From positions 1,302,001 through 1,366,000 of the forward strand of contig JAHEWK010000014.1 of assembly GCA_020740775.1 (NCBI GenBank): 64,000 nucleotides of DNA, written 5' to 3'. The position numbers and the translations under genes are program-made. Position 1 is the first letter of the stretch. Each line of letters opens with the position of its first letter. This document shows, piece after piece, positions 35,286 through 45,780 of this stretch. The notes below the pieces were generated by a model. It had not been told where the DNA came from. It made no database searches and was given only the letters and a program-made list of their open reading frames with translations. The stretch is from Ilyonectria destructans (lineage: Eukaryota; Ascomycota; Sordariomycetes; Hypocreales; Nectriaceae).

Positions 35286-35353
35286 ATCCCATCCACATCC
35301 ACATCCACATCCAGTCCACGCCCGCGTCCACGCTCACGCCCACGCCCACGCCA
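35286..35353. repeat. Hexanucleotide microsatellite (CATCCA / CACGCC)
   Basis: Successive CATCCA units pass into CCACGC-type units over about 68 bases. They encode nothing recognisable and lie upstream of the Nudix gene promoter. Confidence 0.7.
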
Positions 35354-35491
35354 TCCCATCACCGCGACCCTCCCAGGTTGCCTGGCCTTGCCCTCGTGGG
35401 CGGTAGCTAAATGAAGCTTTCCCATCCAACCCTGAGCCTCCCAGGTGAGGTGAGGTGGCAGGCCTGCTCCATCCAGCTAGGTTAGTTTGAG

Positions 35492-35498
35492 TATAAAA
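35492..35498 (+). promoter_or_regulatory. TATA box, probable core promoter of the Nudix gene
   Basis: A perfect TATAAAA is followed by C+T-rich DNA up to the ATG at 36826. If it serves that gene, the leader would be about 1.3 kb and include small upstream frames, such as one starting at 35549. It could instead drive a separate noncoding transcript. Confidence 0.4.
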
Positions 35499-36825
35499 CC
35501 AACTGGCTCTCCTCTGCTGGCGCCTCCCCCTTCCCGTCTATTGCTCGATGGCACGAGACATGCAACGGCCGTCCAGCTCGCAGAGCAACTCGTCTCTGCC
35601 TTCTTTTATTCTACACCAGCCCAGCTTCTTGCCATTGACCTTCCCGCTGCCTCCTCCTGCTCCCCCGCCGCGAGCTTCTGCCCTCTGACGACATTGCCTG
35701 ACTCGCCGCACACCTCCCGCACACCTCCTCCGGCTATACTGTCTAGACACTCAAAGAGAAACTGTCTGTGTCCGCCGCCTAGCACCACCCCCCGGTCGCC
35801 GCCAGCAGCCAGCATTGAGCTTTGAGAAAAGTTCCTTACCCTGTACCGTTTCCAACCATAGCCCGTTGACGGCTACTATCCAATTTCTGGCCGCTCCGTT
35901 TGCCAGCTTTCAGGGCCTCTCCGATATCTCCGTATCGCCGTCGCCGCCGCCTTTGCCAGTTTGAACCGTCCGGTTTAGCCCCCGGCCACCAACGCAAGAC
36001 GCCGCAAGCCGCCAGCCGCCCTCTGTGGTGTCAACCTTTGTTGCCAAGTTGCCAACTTGCCAGCAGGTGGTGCCAGCGCCTTTCCGTGCGCTGCTGCTGC
36101 TCCCACCCCGAGTTCCCGGCTTGATTCTGAGGCTTTCGTTGAGGCGAAACCCTCTCCACCGCCATCCGGCAAAAGCCAACAAAAGAAAGCTCCGCGCACT
36201 TCATCACATCAGAGTTTGCCTCGCACGCATAACTCCACGTCCGGTTGACCCAGCGAAAACCCTCGGGTTCCACACCATCCATCTCCAACGACTCGCTGTC
36301 CCATTCTAGACGACGGGGCCCAGCAATTGCGCTTGCGCCGCCTCTGCTGCTGGCTCAAGTTCCGGGTTGTTAGTCGCGCCCCTCCCCACGTCCCAATCCC
36401 AATTCCAATCCCGCCGAGTCTCGTCCGCTCCGTCTCAGTCCCTCTCAAGCCAAAGCTGGGAACGTTTCGCGCGCGCGCGCCCACACCTCCATCCAAACGG
36501 TTATATCGCCAGCCAGCTCCTTGGAGCGACTGGGTCCTCCCCCCTCGACCATAGACCTGGGACCACAAACCCCCAAGTCCACAACCACACTTCTCCCCAT
36601 CATTATCCGCAACCTGCTCTTGTCGACGATGCATCGCAAGGCGCTCTGAGCCGCCGCCCGCCCGTCGTAGGTTCCTTCTCGACCCAGGGGAAAACCCGCT
36701 CCTTTCCGCTCCAGCCGCGGACTGCAAAGCCTCCCCATCGTCGCATCACATCGAGCCTTCATCTCGTCCCCAATCCGACCATCCGAATTCCCGATCCATC
36801 CCGACCGCAACGACTGCCTACTAAC

Positions 36826-37525
36826 ATGTCGAGTTCTGCTTCTGGCGACTCGAGTGGCCGGTCAATGGAGTCTCGGACCGGCAGAAGCAAACAACGTGAG
36901 TCCCTTTCCCTTGCTATTTTTTTTTTGCCAATCTTGAACCCCGCGGCTCGAGCCGTGTCTTGCCCGCGCCTGCGCGCTTGCGCCCGGAATTTCGTGTGCA
37001 CCTCCGCCCGTATTTCGCAATTCACCAAATCCCGTCCCTCTCAATCGCCCAGCTCGATCAATCACCATGCAGGCCGAGACCCACTGACACTGTCTCTCCG
37101 ATATAGGCTACAACACCAAAGGAGAGCGTCTCGTCGCCGGCATCGTGCCCCTCACCCCCGATCAAAATTACGTGCTGTTGATCCAGTCAACCCGCCGCAA
37201 AGGCTGGGTTCTGCCCAAGGGCGGCTGGGAGTCGGACGAAACGTGCCAGGAGGCCGCCGAGCGTGAAGCTTGGGAAGAGGCCGGTATCGCCATCCAGATC
37301 AACTATGACCTGGGCGATATCGAGGAGAAGCGGCCGCAGAAATCTTCCAAAGACCGATCAAGGTATCACTTCTTTGAAGGTACCGTCACCAGCGAGTATG
37401 ATGACTGGCCCGAGAGACACAAGCGGGAACGTCAGTGGTTCACATTTACCCAGGCATGGGAGGCCCTGACCACCCGGCCGGAGCTCCAGGAGGCTCTGAA
37501 CCGGTGTACAATGAACCGGCTGTAG
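36826..37525 (+). CDS. DDP1: Nudix hydrolase, diphosphoinositol-polyphosphate/Ap6A phosphohydrolase type
   Basis: Exons 36826-36895 and 37107-37525, with a 211-nt intron (donor GTGAGT, acceptor ATAG), give 162 residues. The Nudix box spans G62 to I84: G, five residues, E68, seven residues, then REAWEEAGI. It fits the consensus fully, with the metal-binding glutamates present. Before it, KGWVLPKGGWES is the hallmark of the DIPP/Aps subfamily; after it come YHFFEGTV and the ERQWFTFTQAWEAL helix. The yeast and fission-yeast members (Ddp1, Aps1) hydrolyse inositol pyrophosphates, diadenosine polyphosphates and polyphosphate. The Ser-rich first 23 residues are disordered. The 5' leader may be unusually long. 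Confidence 0.93.
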
Positions 37526-38601
37526 CCGAACAAAACAAACATTTCATGACTTTGCGGGGGCCGGCCTTTGACTTGCCCTCTTTACATTTGAAGCGCGTCC
37601 CAGGCTCTCCTGGGACGATCCTCGCACACAACCTGCCGCGAGTGAGATGGGTTCTTACCCTCCCCCAACCCCGGTCTCAAAGAATCGGGTTCTTAGAGGG
37701 AAAAAGATTTGGGTTCAACATGGAGGTCCCGGGAATGGGGCCTGGGGACCAACCTCCATTGCTTTTACCCCAATTGTGCTCTGCTTTGACAGAGGCTATC
37801 ACAAGTGCATCGATCCCACGGCGTTTTCGGCAGGACTATGATAGAGTATTTACAAAATCCAATAAATTCAGGCGGGACGGTATATTAAGAGGCATAGCAC
37901 GGTGCATACATCAAGAGGGATACGGATATTGGAGGGCGGGCGAAAAACAAACACGACTCAATGGATTATTTGGTAATTTCGTCGGGGCGGTCTAGCTATG
38001 AGAGCGTGGCAGCGAGTGATTTGGAAAAGCTTCATGAAGGGCTAAAAACAACCGCCTGCTTGGCAGAATTGAATAGACGTGGCGTTTTCTGTTGCGTGCT
38101 CGACTGAGTAAAGCATGGCGCGGATGTGGGATACGACGAGATGACCAGCGCATCGCCAAAGTCACCGATGCAACAGTGCTGCTTATCCTAGATTACTGAT
38201 TACAGATTCCAGATGCTTGCGGTAAGGCTTTGCTTGCACCTTGATTTGGACGTGCCCCCGCCACAAGCTGCCCCTCATTCGCCCCTCCATTGACTTTTCT
38301 TGCCCCGCATCAAATGGCCTAACGATTCAAGTTCGAGTGACGCGAATCACCTGAAGAGGCACGTGATACGGCCTTATCGATAACGCGCACCGCAACGTCT
38401 GCTGGCTCGATACGGAAGCATTGCATCGACGACACAGACCAACCGAGTCCGGTCCCCATTCCTTTCCTGACAACGACCGACAGTCAGTCATGTTCATATG
38501 AAGAGCAAGCCCGGCGGAGCGAATTTCATGGACCCTGACCAACCAACCTGACACGACCACACCTGCCCTCCCCTAACCCGACCCGAAACGCCCATGATAT
38601 A
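37526..38601. other. Intergenic
   Basis: 3' flank of the Nudix gene and promoter of LSM1. One open frame (37435-37995) runs from the end of the Nudix gene, but it changes frame relative to it and shows no family. No gene was recognised. Confidence 0.45.
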
Positions 38602-39377
38602 ATGGAGAACCTCTCCATCTCCGATGCCCCTCCGCAGGGGGCCCCTCCATCCCAAGGACGCGGCGTCGTCCCGCAGGCGCCGCCCCAGCTGCCGCCGCAG
38701 ATGTTTACCACGGCCGCGCAGCTGCTGGACCTCACCGACAGTACGGCTCCCACTGTGATGTTTTGATCTTTCTGGTTTGGGCGCTGTTGGAGCGCCTGCG
38801 GAAGTGGGATTGTGGTGTGCTGACGGAGGCCTCAAACTTGTAGAGAAACTCATGGTCGCTCTGCGCGATGGAAGGAAGCTTATTGGAGTGTTACGAAGCT
38901 GGGACCAATTCGGTGGGTGATTGCGCAATCCCTTGGAGATTCTCGTTCCCCATGCTTCTCTTGTTAGCTTTCCTCAATGGAAGGAAGCTATTAGTGAGGT
39001 ATGGGGAACGTAATTCAAGATCCTGTTCTAACAACATTCCTCTGCCACCAACAGCCAATCTGGTCCTCCAATCAACGACGGAGCGCATCTTCGCCACCAA
39101 CCCGGCCTCCCTAGAGACCGACCGACCGACTGGCATCTACGCCGATGTGTCGCACGGCATCTTCCTCGTGCGCGGCGAGAACGTCTTGCTCCTCGGAGAG
39201 ATTGACCTGGACAAGGATGACGACCCGCCACCTGGCTTTGAGCCCGCCGAGCTCGAGCTCGTCAAGCGCCTGGCTGAGGAGAAGAAGGCCGAGGACAAGG
39301 TGCGAGAGAAGGCGCGGTTGAAGAAGCTTGCCAAGCTGGGATTTGAGGGAGAGAACCTGGGAGAGATCCTGCTCTAG
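38602..39377 (+). CDS. LSM1: U6 snRNA-associated Sm-like protein LSm1
   Basis: Exons 38602-38740, 38844-38912 and 39055-39377 (introns 103 and 142 nt, donors GTACGG and GTGGGT) give 176 residues. A Pro/Gln-rich N-terminal extension is followed by TAAQLLDLTDKKLMVALRDG, the start of the Sm fold. GRKLIGVLRSWDQFANLVL is Sm motif 1, and GIFLVRGENVLLLGEID contains Sm motif 2 (LVRGENV). The long C-terminal helix with Glu/Lys repeats (KRLAEEKKAEDKVREKARL) is typical of Lsm1. In the Lsm1-7-Pat1 ring it binds oligoadenylated mRNA 3' ends and promotes decapping in the cytoplasm. Intron 2 contains a near copy of part of exon 2. Confidence 0.95.
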
Positions 39378-40461
39378 AGCTAGCAGAACTCAACTATTGG
39401 TTCCGATTTTTAGATGGAGGGAAATGGAAAGGACGGGGACGGGGAGCAGTCTTGACGGTTACAGTTGTTACTCCGGCTAGAAACAGGGGGCTACTGGGCA
39501 GAATATTGTGAAATGCCCTTTAGCCGAAACCCGAATAGGACGACTTTCTAACTGAGGAGTCGGTCCTGGGACCTGAGACCTTGCAGGCGATCATGGCCGA
39601 GAGGTAGTTAACTGGTTGATTTAGCATGATTATTCATGACCTTTGCTAGAATCTAGAGGCGCAACGGTTACCGTGTCTATGAAGTGCTTGGCCCGACGTG
39701 ATCCCCCAGTTTCACATGGGGAAGGAGTTCCAAACTAGGTAGATTGCTGATCAGGAAGATATGATGTAGCTGGGAAGATAAATGTTCTAGGCTTTATGAC
39801 AAGGTGAGTGAGAAACGTTGATGTGCTATCAACTGGAGAAATGTATCCCTGGTGTGAATACAGCGTTGCTTGAACGGGATAGGTCTATATCCATCTCTTA
39901 TATTTGTACGACTCTCATTTTATGTAAGTCTCGGTTTCTCACTGAAGTAGACTCGTAGAGCCATCCACAGCTTCGTGCGTCAGTGTGATAGTGAGCATAC
40001 TTACTCCAATGCCCTAAGCGGCTACTAAGCTAGTTGGTATGGTAATACTCGAAACTAAGAAAGCCTGTTTTCGTTAGTCTATCTTATGGAAGAGTCATCT
40101 TTCTAGCAATTGAGCTAGCTTTGCCAACCTTCCTTCACCATTGACTCGCAATCACTTGACGGACATTTGGCATTTAACAACGTTGATTCAGTGTTTGCAA
40201 TCATTAATTGGGCCTTTCAATTAATATACAGAGCTTCGAATAGTTTTTGATGTGTGGAGTCTCGGCTCACTGTTGTACACTGCCCCCCTCAAGCGGGGGA
40301 CCTCATTGATACATGGGTTAATACAGCCTCGTGTAGTAGGTCATCGGAACCAAAACGCCTCTCATGTGAATCGTATCCGCCTCGTCTTCCTTGCCCCGTT
40401 TTAAAACTGGTCTGTCTTCTTATCTTCAGCATTTGGTTCGGTGGGGCTGCCAGTCTTTGGT
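39378..40461. other. Intergenic between convergent genes
   Basis: Moderately AT-rich 3' flanks of LSM1 (plus) and the mitochondrial-protein gene (minus). No gene or repeat was recognised in 1.1 kb. Confidence 0.5.
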
Positions 40462-41399
40462 CTATTCCAGCCGTCGTCTTCTTAGCCTCTCGAACATGGG
40501 AATCGGTGTATCGTTGGGTTTCATGCCCCCAAGCAACCAATCCGTCAACCCCACGAACTTTGCACCTACGCCGCCCTCCCAATCGCCGCCGGCGTGAGCC
40601 TGTTCAATGGTGTGACTGAGGATGCGCCCCTCGCCATCGAAGTCGAATATGAACAGGCCGGTGAAGGCTTTGTTAGGGTCGACGCCGCGGCCGACAAAGG
40701 GCAGTGATCGGGCAATGGCGCTGACAGCACCGCCGCTGGAGGGAGTCAATTCCTTGCGCTTCTCGCACCAGCGGACGACCAGCTGCTCGGGGATGGCGCC
40801 AGGCCGGCGGGGCAGGAATGTGAGCGGTTCTGAGGTCATGCGCTCAGCGAGGATCTCGATGCGGACATTGCCAATGATAGGAACTCGGTTCCAGGCGATG
40901 GGTGAGGTCCAGAGGGCCGCATTATAGGCAACACGGCCGGAGACGGTGGGAAGATGGGGATGGGTGGAGGGGAAGAGATGGAGTGAGATATTCGGCGCGA
41001 GAAGTTCGTGAGGGAGCGGGGATTGGAGGAGGGTCGGCAATCGTTCTTGGAGGACTCGTAAAGCTGAAGACGAGGCGAATTAGCATTCTCGGTAGCCATG
41101 ATTTGTGGTGTTCGTGGGAGCGACATACTCTTGCCCAGTTTGGCCTTATTGGGGTCGTTCGGGCCCTCGGAGCCGGCACCAACCCACCTCAGGCCTGTCG
41201 CATCGAAGTAGGTCTGAGACAACGGCTTGCGCTCAGCGAGGCCGGCATGATCGCGAGCGGCCGGAGGCTGAGGCGAGGCGACCTGGGCCTTGGCCGGGCT
41301 GAAGCGGGAGAGAGGGCGGCGGCGGGCAAGCTCAGCGGCGCCATGACGAGGGCGAGCACGGCCGGGACGGCGGAGGACGGAGCGGATGGGCGCGGCCAT
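40462..41399 (-). CDS. Putative mitochondrial protein with NTF2/SnoaL-like C-terminal region
   Basis: Exons 41399-41129 and 41063-40462, with a 65-nt intron (donor GTATGT, acceptor TTCAG), give 290 residues. The N-terminus MAAPIRSVLRRPGRARPRHG is strongly basic without acids, as expected for matrix targeting. After a Pro/Ala linker, LSQTYFDATGLRWVG is followed by TLRVLQERLPTLLQSPLP and a beta-rich region (ISLHLFPSTHPHLPTVSGR, NVRIEILAERM, LVVRWCEKR). The end GLFIFDFDGEGRILSHTIEQ resembles the last strand of NTF2-like or SnoaL-like domains. I do not know a named homologue. Localisation and fold are inferred from sequence form. Confidence 0.8.
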
Positions 41400-43080
41400 T
41401 GGTGGTCAGCGCACCGGGTTGGGGAGCTTCATGGATCTCGCAAAATGGAGAAGAGGAAGTACGGTGACGTCGCTGCTCGTAGACCAAGGCAAAGCTGGTT
41501 GTTTGGCAAAGCTTGGCCAAGTGGGCAGGTTTTCGAGGTGTAATAAATGCGTAATGGATCGATGATGTTGGAGTCCAGTCCACTTTGGGCAACTTTTTGG
41601 GAAGAGCGTAAGTTAATGGGTAAAGCCGGGTTGGCTGGAGGTTGAGGTGGGCTTGCACGAAGTACCTCGAGGCAAGATTTGGGTGCAATTTGGCCGCATT
41701 CTGGTAGGGATGGTACATTTGGACTGAACAAGCTGCTGGATTGACAGCTGGTTGGTCGGTTTTGTTGACGTTGGCTTTGCCACAGGGCGGATGTGGCGGG
41801 GCGGGCCCTGCCAGAGGCAAGGTCCGCTGGACGGGAGCCAGCAAAATGCTGTATTCGAGGCAGGGTGGATTCTGTGAGGAGATGGGACGAACGGGTACAT
41901 AGTATAGGATCCACCGAGAGCTATTCTGTGGACTCTGCACATGTGATTCTGGCTGTTATTTACATGGTATTTCTCTTGTATTGTTTCGACGGCATCTACA
42001 CTACGATGCACTCTACTGGCGATAATCACAGATGCGGATGCCGGCGTTGTAGTGGGCCAGCAAGTCTTGTGGTACGCCGTACAGGCCACGGGATCGGATG
42101 GGACGTATGAGGGAGATCGGCTTGGCTGGCAGTTGCTGTCAGTGACGGCCCCGTCAGCGAGCCATCAGGGGGTCTCGGTTATTGAGCGAGGCGAATTGAC
42201 GATGAATCGTGACTGCGTGCAATCTCTCCAGCCACATGACAGCGTCGCATGCAAGGTACTAGGCAGCGGACGTTGAGATGCATGGTTCATCATGTCTCGA
42301 GGGCAGGCCGGCGTTTCGTCACATGCACCAAACGGATTTGCATGCCAGAGGCCTATAGTATGGGTGAGATAACCCATGTGCAGCACAGTGTCGAGCCGAC
42401 GTTGGTCCCTCGCAACGGCTTTGATACTGCACCTGGGGCGTTGCCGCGGTGGAGGATGAGAACCTATGAAATAAAAAAGACAAGAGGAGACAAGGCAGAA
42501 TTCGACTTCGGAGAGGCAAGGGAGGCAAGGCTGACTGACAGGCCTCGCCTTGAAATAGACAGCGGTTCATTTCCTTTTCACGGCTACTACGTCCAGCTAC
42601 GATGGCGCACACGTAAGTCGCTGAAGGCACCCTGGAACCGACTCGCCGGGCTCCATTATCCACTGATATTGCACTGTACGACAGGTCCCCTGGCCGGGCC
42701 CTGTACTGTGTATGGAACAATGACGAACACGGAGTGCACAGCCTCTTTCCTTCGTCCATTCTTTGTCTTGCAAATCACGTGACCCGTCACCTGCCGCCCA
42801 CCGCTCAGGCTTGCCCCAGGTCCAGATCAGCGGGAAGGAGGTTGCCGCGCTGGCGTTGCCTTGCGCTACGTTTACGTTTGTCTTCCCTTAACTTACCCTG
42901 ACGTACTTTGAGCCTTTGCAGCCTGCGCTCACTTGACCTCCTCCACCATCTCCATCACCACGACCTCGTCTCCCCATCGCCCATCGCCATCGATCTCAAC
43001 CGCCCTCGCCGACCTCACCATCTCGTCTTCTTTTCCTCCCAAATCTCCTCCTCGCCGCGACGACCGCCGCTCCCGCCACC
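41400..43080. other. Divergent intergenic region before YPT1
   Basis: 1.7 kb between the start codons of the mitochondrial-protein gene (minus) and YPT1 (plus). The last 150 bases are the C+T-rich YPT1 leader. Open frames inside (for example 42249-42782) have no family resemblance. Confidence 0.5.
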
Positions 43081-44144
43081 ATGAACCCCGAGTAGTACGC
43101 CGCTCCGCCTCCTTTGCGATAACCTCCTGACCCAACATCCGCTCCCTTGCTGACCCTCGCTCTAGAGTCCAACTCCCATCGCCGCCCGCGCCCGCCGCCT
43201 ACCGATCTGCCTCCTGCTGCCCGCTTGCGATCCCCCGTGTCTTTTCTAACCCCTCTCGCCTAGATACGACTATCTCTTCAAGCTCCTCCTCATCGGTGAT
43301 TCCGGTGTAGGAAAGTCTTGCTTGCTGCTGCGATTTGCCGATGACACCTACACTGAGTCCTACATCTCCACCATCGGTGTCGACTTCGTACGCCCTCCCT
43401 CCCCGCCATCTCTTCCCCCCCCCGCCGAACCACGCCATCGCTGATACCTTGTTTCAGAAAATCCGAACGATAGAGCTCGATGGAAAGACGGTCAAGCTGC
43501 AGATTGTAGGTTTCGTCCCAGGCGCATCAGCTCCTCGCCACCGGTTTACTGACGGTGCTCTCTACAGTGGGATACTGCCGGCCAAGAACGATTCCGAACC
43601 ATCACCTCCTCCTACTACCGTGGTGCCCACGGCATCTGCGTCGTCTACGACGTCACCGACATGGACTCCTTCAACAACGTTAAGCAATGGCTCCAGGAGA
43701 TTGACCGATACGCTACCGAGGGTGTCAACAAGCTGCTGGTCGGCAACAAGAGCGATATGGCAGACAAGAAGGTTGTCGAGTACTCAGTGGCCAAGGTGAG
43801 TCGTCCCTAATGTGGCAGCCTGCGCTCACGCTCGCACGATCCGTCACATGCACATGCAACTGTGCCTCAGCCCAGCAAGGCTACCAACCCTCCGTAGCCA
43901 AAGCCTTGCAGCACTATGGTCCCGGTAGCTAACCTTTCATGTCTAGGAATTCGCCGACAGCCTAGGCATCCCCTTCCTCGAGACTTCTGCCAAGAACGCC
44001 AGCAACGTCGAGCAGGCTTTCCTGACCATGGCCCGCCAGATCAAGGAGCGCATGGGAACCACGACGGCCAACAACACGAAACCCAGCGTGCAAGTCGGCC
44101 AGGGCCAGGGCGTCGGTTCTTCTGCCAACAACAGCTGCTGCTAA
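43081..44144 (+). CDS. YPT1: Rab GTPase YPT1 (Rab1)
   Basis: Five exons: 43081-43091, 43264-43387, 43458-43505, 43568-43795 and 43947-44144 (introns 172, 70, 62 and 151 nt), giving 202 residues. The start exon is only 11 nt (MNP plus two bases of the Glu codon). P-loop GDSGVGKS is at 15-22; the Rab1 effector region YISTIGVDF is at 37-45; WDTAGQERF has Q67; NKSD is at 121-124; and an ETSAK loop follows. The C-terminus ends in two cysteines for geranylgeranylation. Ypt1 governs ER-to-Golgi traffic and autophagy initiation, activated by the TRAPP complexes. The near-complete match to other ascomycete Ypt1 proteins makes each splice site secure. Confidence 0.97.
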
Positions 44145-45780
44145 GCGCTCCTGAGCGACCACTATTTCGAGGCGAAGCAGGATGACGGAGTACGGCCGGA
44201 ATAGGGCAATGCTAGGGACATGATCGGACGGGTTCAATTACGATTTTTGCTTTTCCCCTTTGCTCTTCGGCCCCCCTTCTGCGCATAGACCAAATCATGT
44301 TCACTTGGATCTCGCTCTCCATCCAACGCAAATCACGGCACTTTCTCCCTTTGACATTTGGAAGACGACATTTTTTATTTCGGGTCGGCCGCGCGGAAAT
44401 CCTCGACTAGATCGGAGGGCCATGACGGGATGGGGGCAGGAATTCGGGGGTTTCGGGGAAAGGTTGCAACGAACACGATGATGGCAGATTTTCAACACGA
44501 ACGACTGGGGTGCGGGTTGCGCGAGTGTATTTTCTCTCTTCCTCTCGTCTCTCTTTTGCGAAAATCCCAAACATTGGGGAGATGTCACTGCACCGGTTCT
44601 TCTAGCCAACGCCACTTGTCGTCTGTCGGTCTTTGCCTCTTTGCCTGGCCAAGGGTCACATACATTTCTTCCCTCGGAAGCTCCTCTACCTTGGTTGTCA
44701 GATCGGTTCATCGGCTTTCCCCCCTTTGTCATGGTTCTTCGCTTTAGTTTGCCCCTCTTCATTCGCTTCTTCTTTTTTTTGCTAGGGGGGAGAACTCGGG
44801 ATTATTTGGTTATTGTCAATTACCGGTACCGTCGTTTTGATTTTTCTTCATCTTGCCTTTGCCTCTGTTTATGTTGCGTATGCGCGAGGATGGAGCATTC
44901 TTAATACAGGCGGATATTCTCTTCTAGACTCGACCTGTCTCATATCTGTCGTCTTCATGTGTGACTTGATGTAGGTGTTGGTGTTGAAACGGCCCTTGGG
45001 CTTGTAGATGCTTGCATTCTTCGTGTCGTGCTTGCTGTGTGACATGATTTCCAACCTCAATTCCGTGCCCTTCTGCCTACCCGTGATGACTTTGTCTAGG
45101 CCACAGCTTGGCCCGAGGCAACAGTCACTGCCACGTACCTAGATCGCAAGACTGATCGATGTGAAAATGGTTCATATGATTCATATCGAAAATAGGTCAT
45201 CACTGTCCTGACGCTTGATTACCTGTTACTGCAGCAGAGGTGGAGATGGCTCACCATCCAACCACGCGGCTGAAACGGTTGAGCAGTGCCATATTCATGC
45301 TCTTCCATGCAAAGCCCTTGCTCGCAACACCTGTGATGTGACATCTAGTTAGGGACTTAGTGCTGACAATACATTTGCTACCCGTGTAGTAAAGCTGGTA
45401 TGTTCTTTCATTCAAATATTAGGTGCGGGAATCAGATTCAAGCAAGGCACACCGTTCACATTAAAAGTTAATCAAGAAGCCACCTATGCTCTCCAAACCA
45501 AGCGTGGTCATCGCATTTCGAGACGTATCAAACGACGAGATAAAAATACATTATTAAAACAAAGAGAAATCAACTTCAGCAAATATCACCAAGATTGTTC
45601 TTTCACATGGAACATCCACCCCGCGATTCTTTTCCTGTCTGAAATTCGTAGGGTATTGACTCAGTTTTCCGACCCTTGATAATACATGCAAAGAAATTTG
45701 CCTCGGTTAGGCAGTGTCTCATTAATCGTAAGACCAAAACGGTCTGGTCGTGTGATGAAGGGTATTCGTGACGCAGGTTC
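44145..45780. other. Intergenic between convergent genes
   Basis: 3' flanks of YPT1 (plus) and of the large unknown gene (minus). 1.6 kb with only short frames. No RNA gene or repeat was recognised. Confidence 0.5.

Larger units (their letters stand above)
30602..36825. other. Gene-free interval of about 6.2 kb
   Basis: The left part (about 30700-32500) is purine-rich on plus, so C+T-rich for minus-strand transcription toward ATE1, and should contain the missing ATE1 5' exon. The middle (32500-34500) has only short frames without resemblance to any family. The right part (34600-36825) is strongly C+T-rich on plus, with microsatellite-like CATCCA and CACGCC units at 35286-35353 and a TATA box at 35492, and leads into the Nudix gene. 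No tRNA was seen. Confidence 0.45.

Noticed and set aside
34533..35414. 293-codon plus-strand frame
   Set aside because: Its sequence is translated microsatellite and C+T-rich leader (Ser/Pro/His/Arg runs), not a protein.
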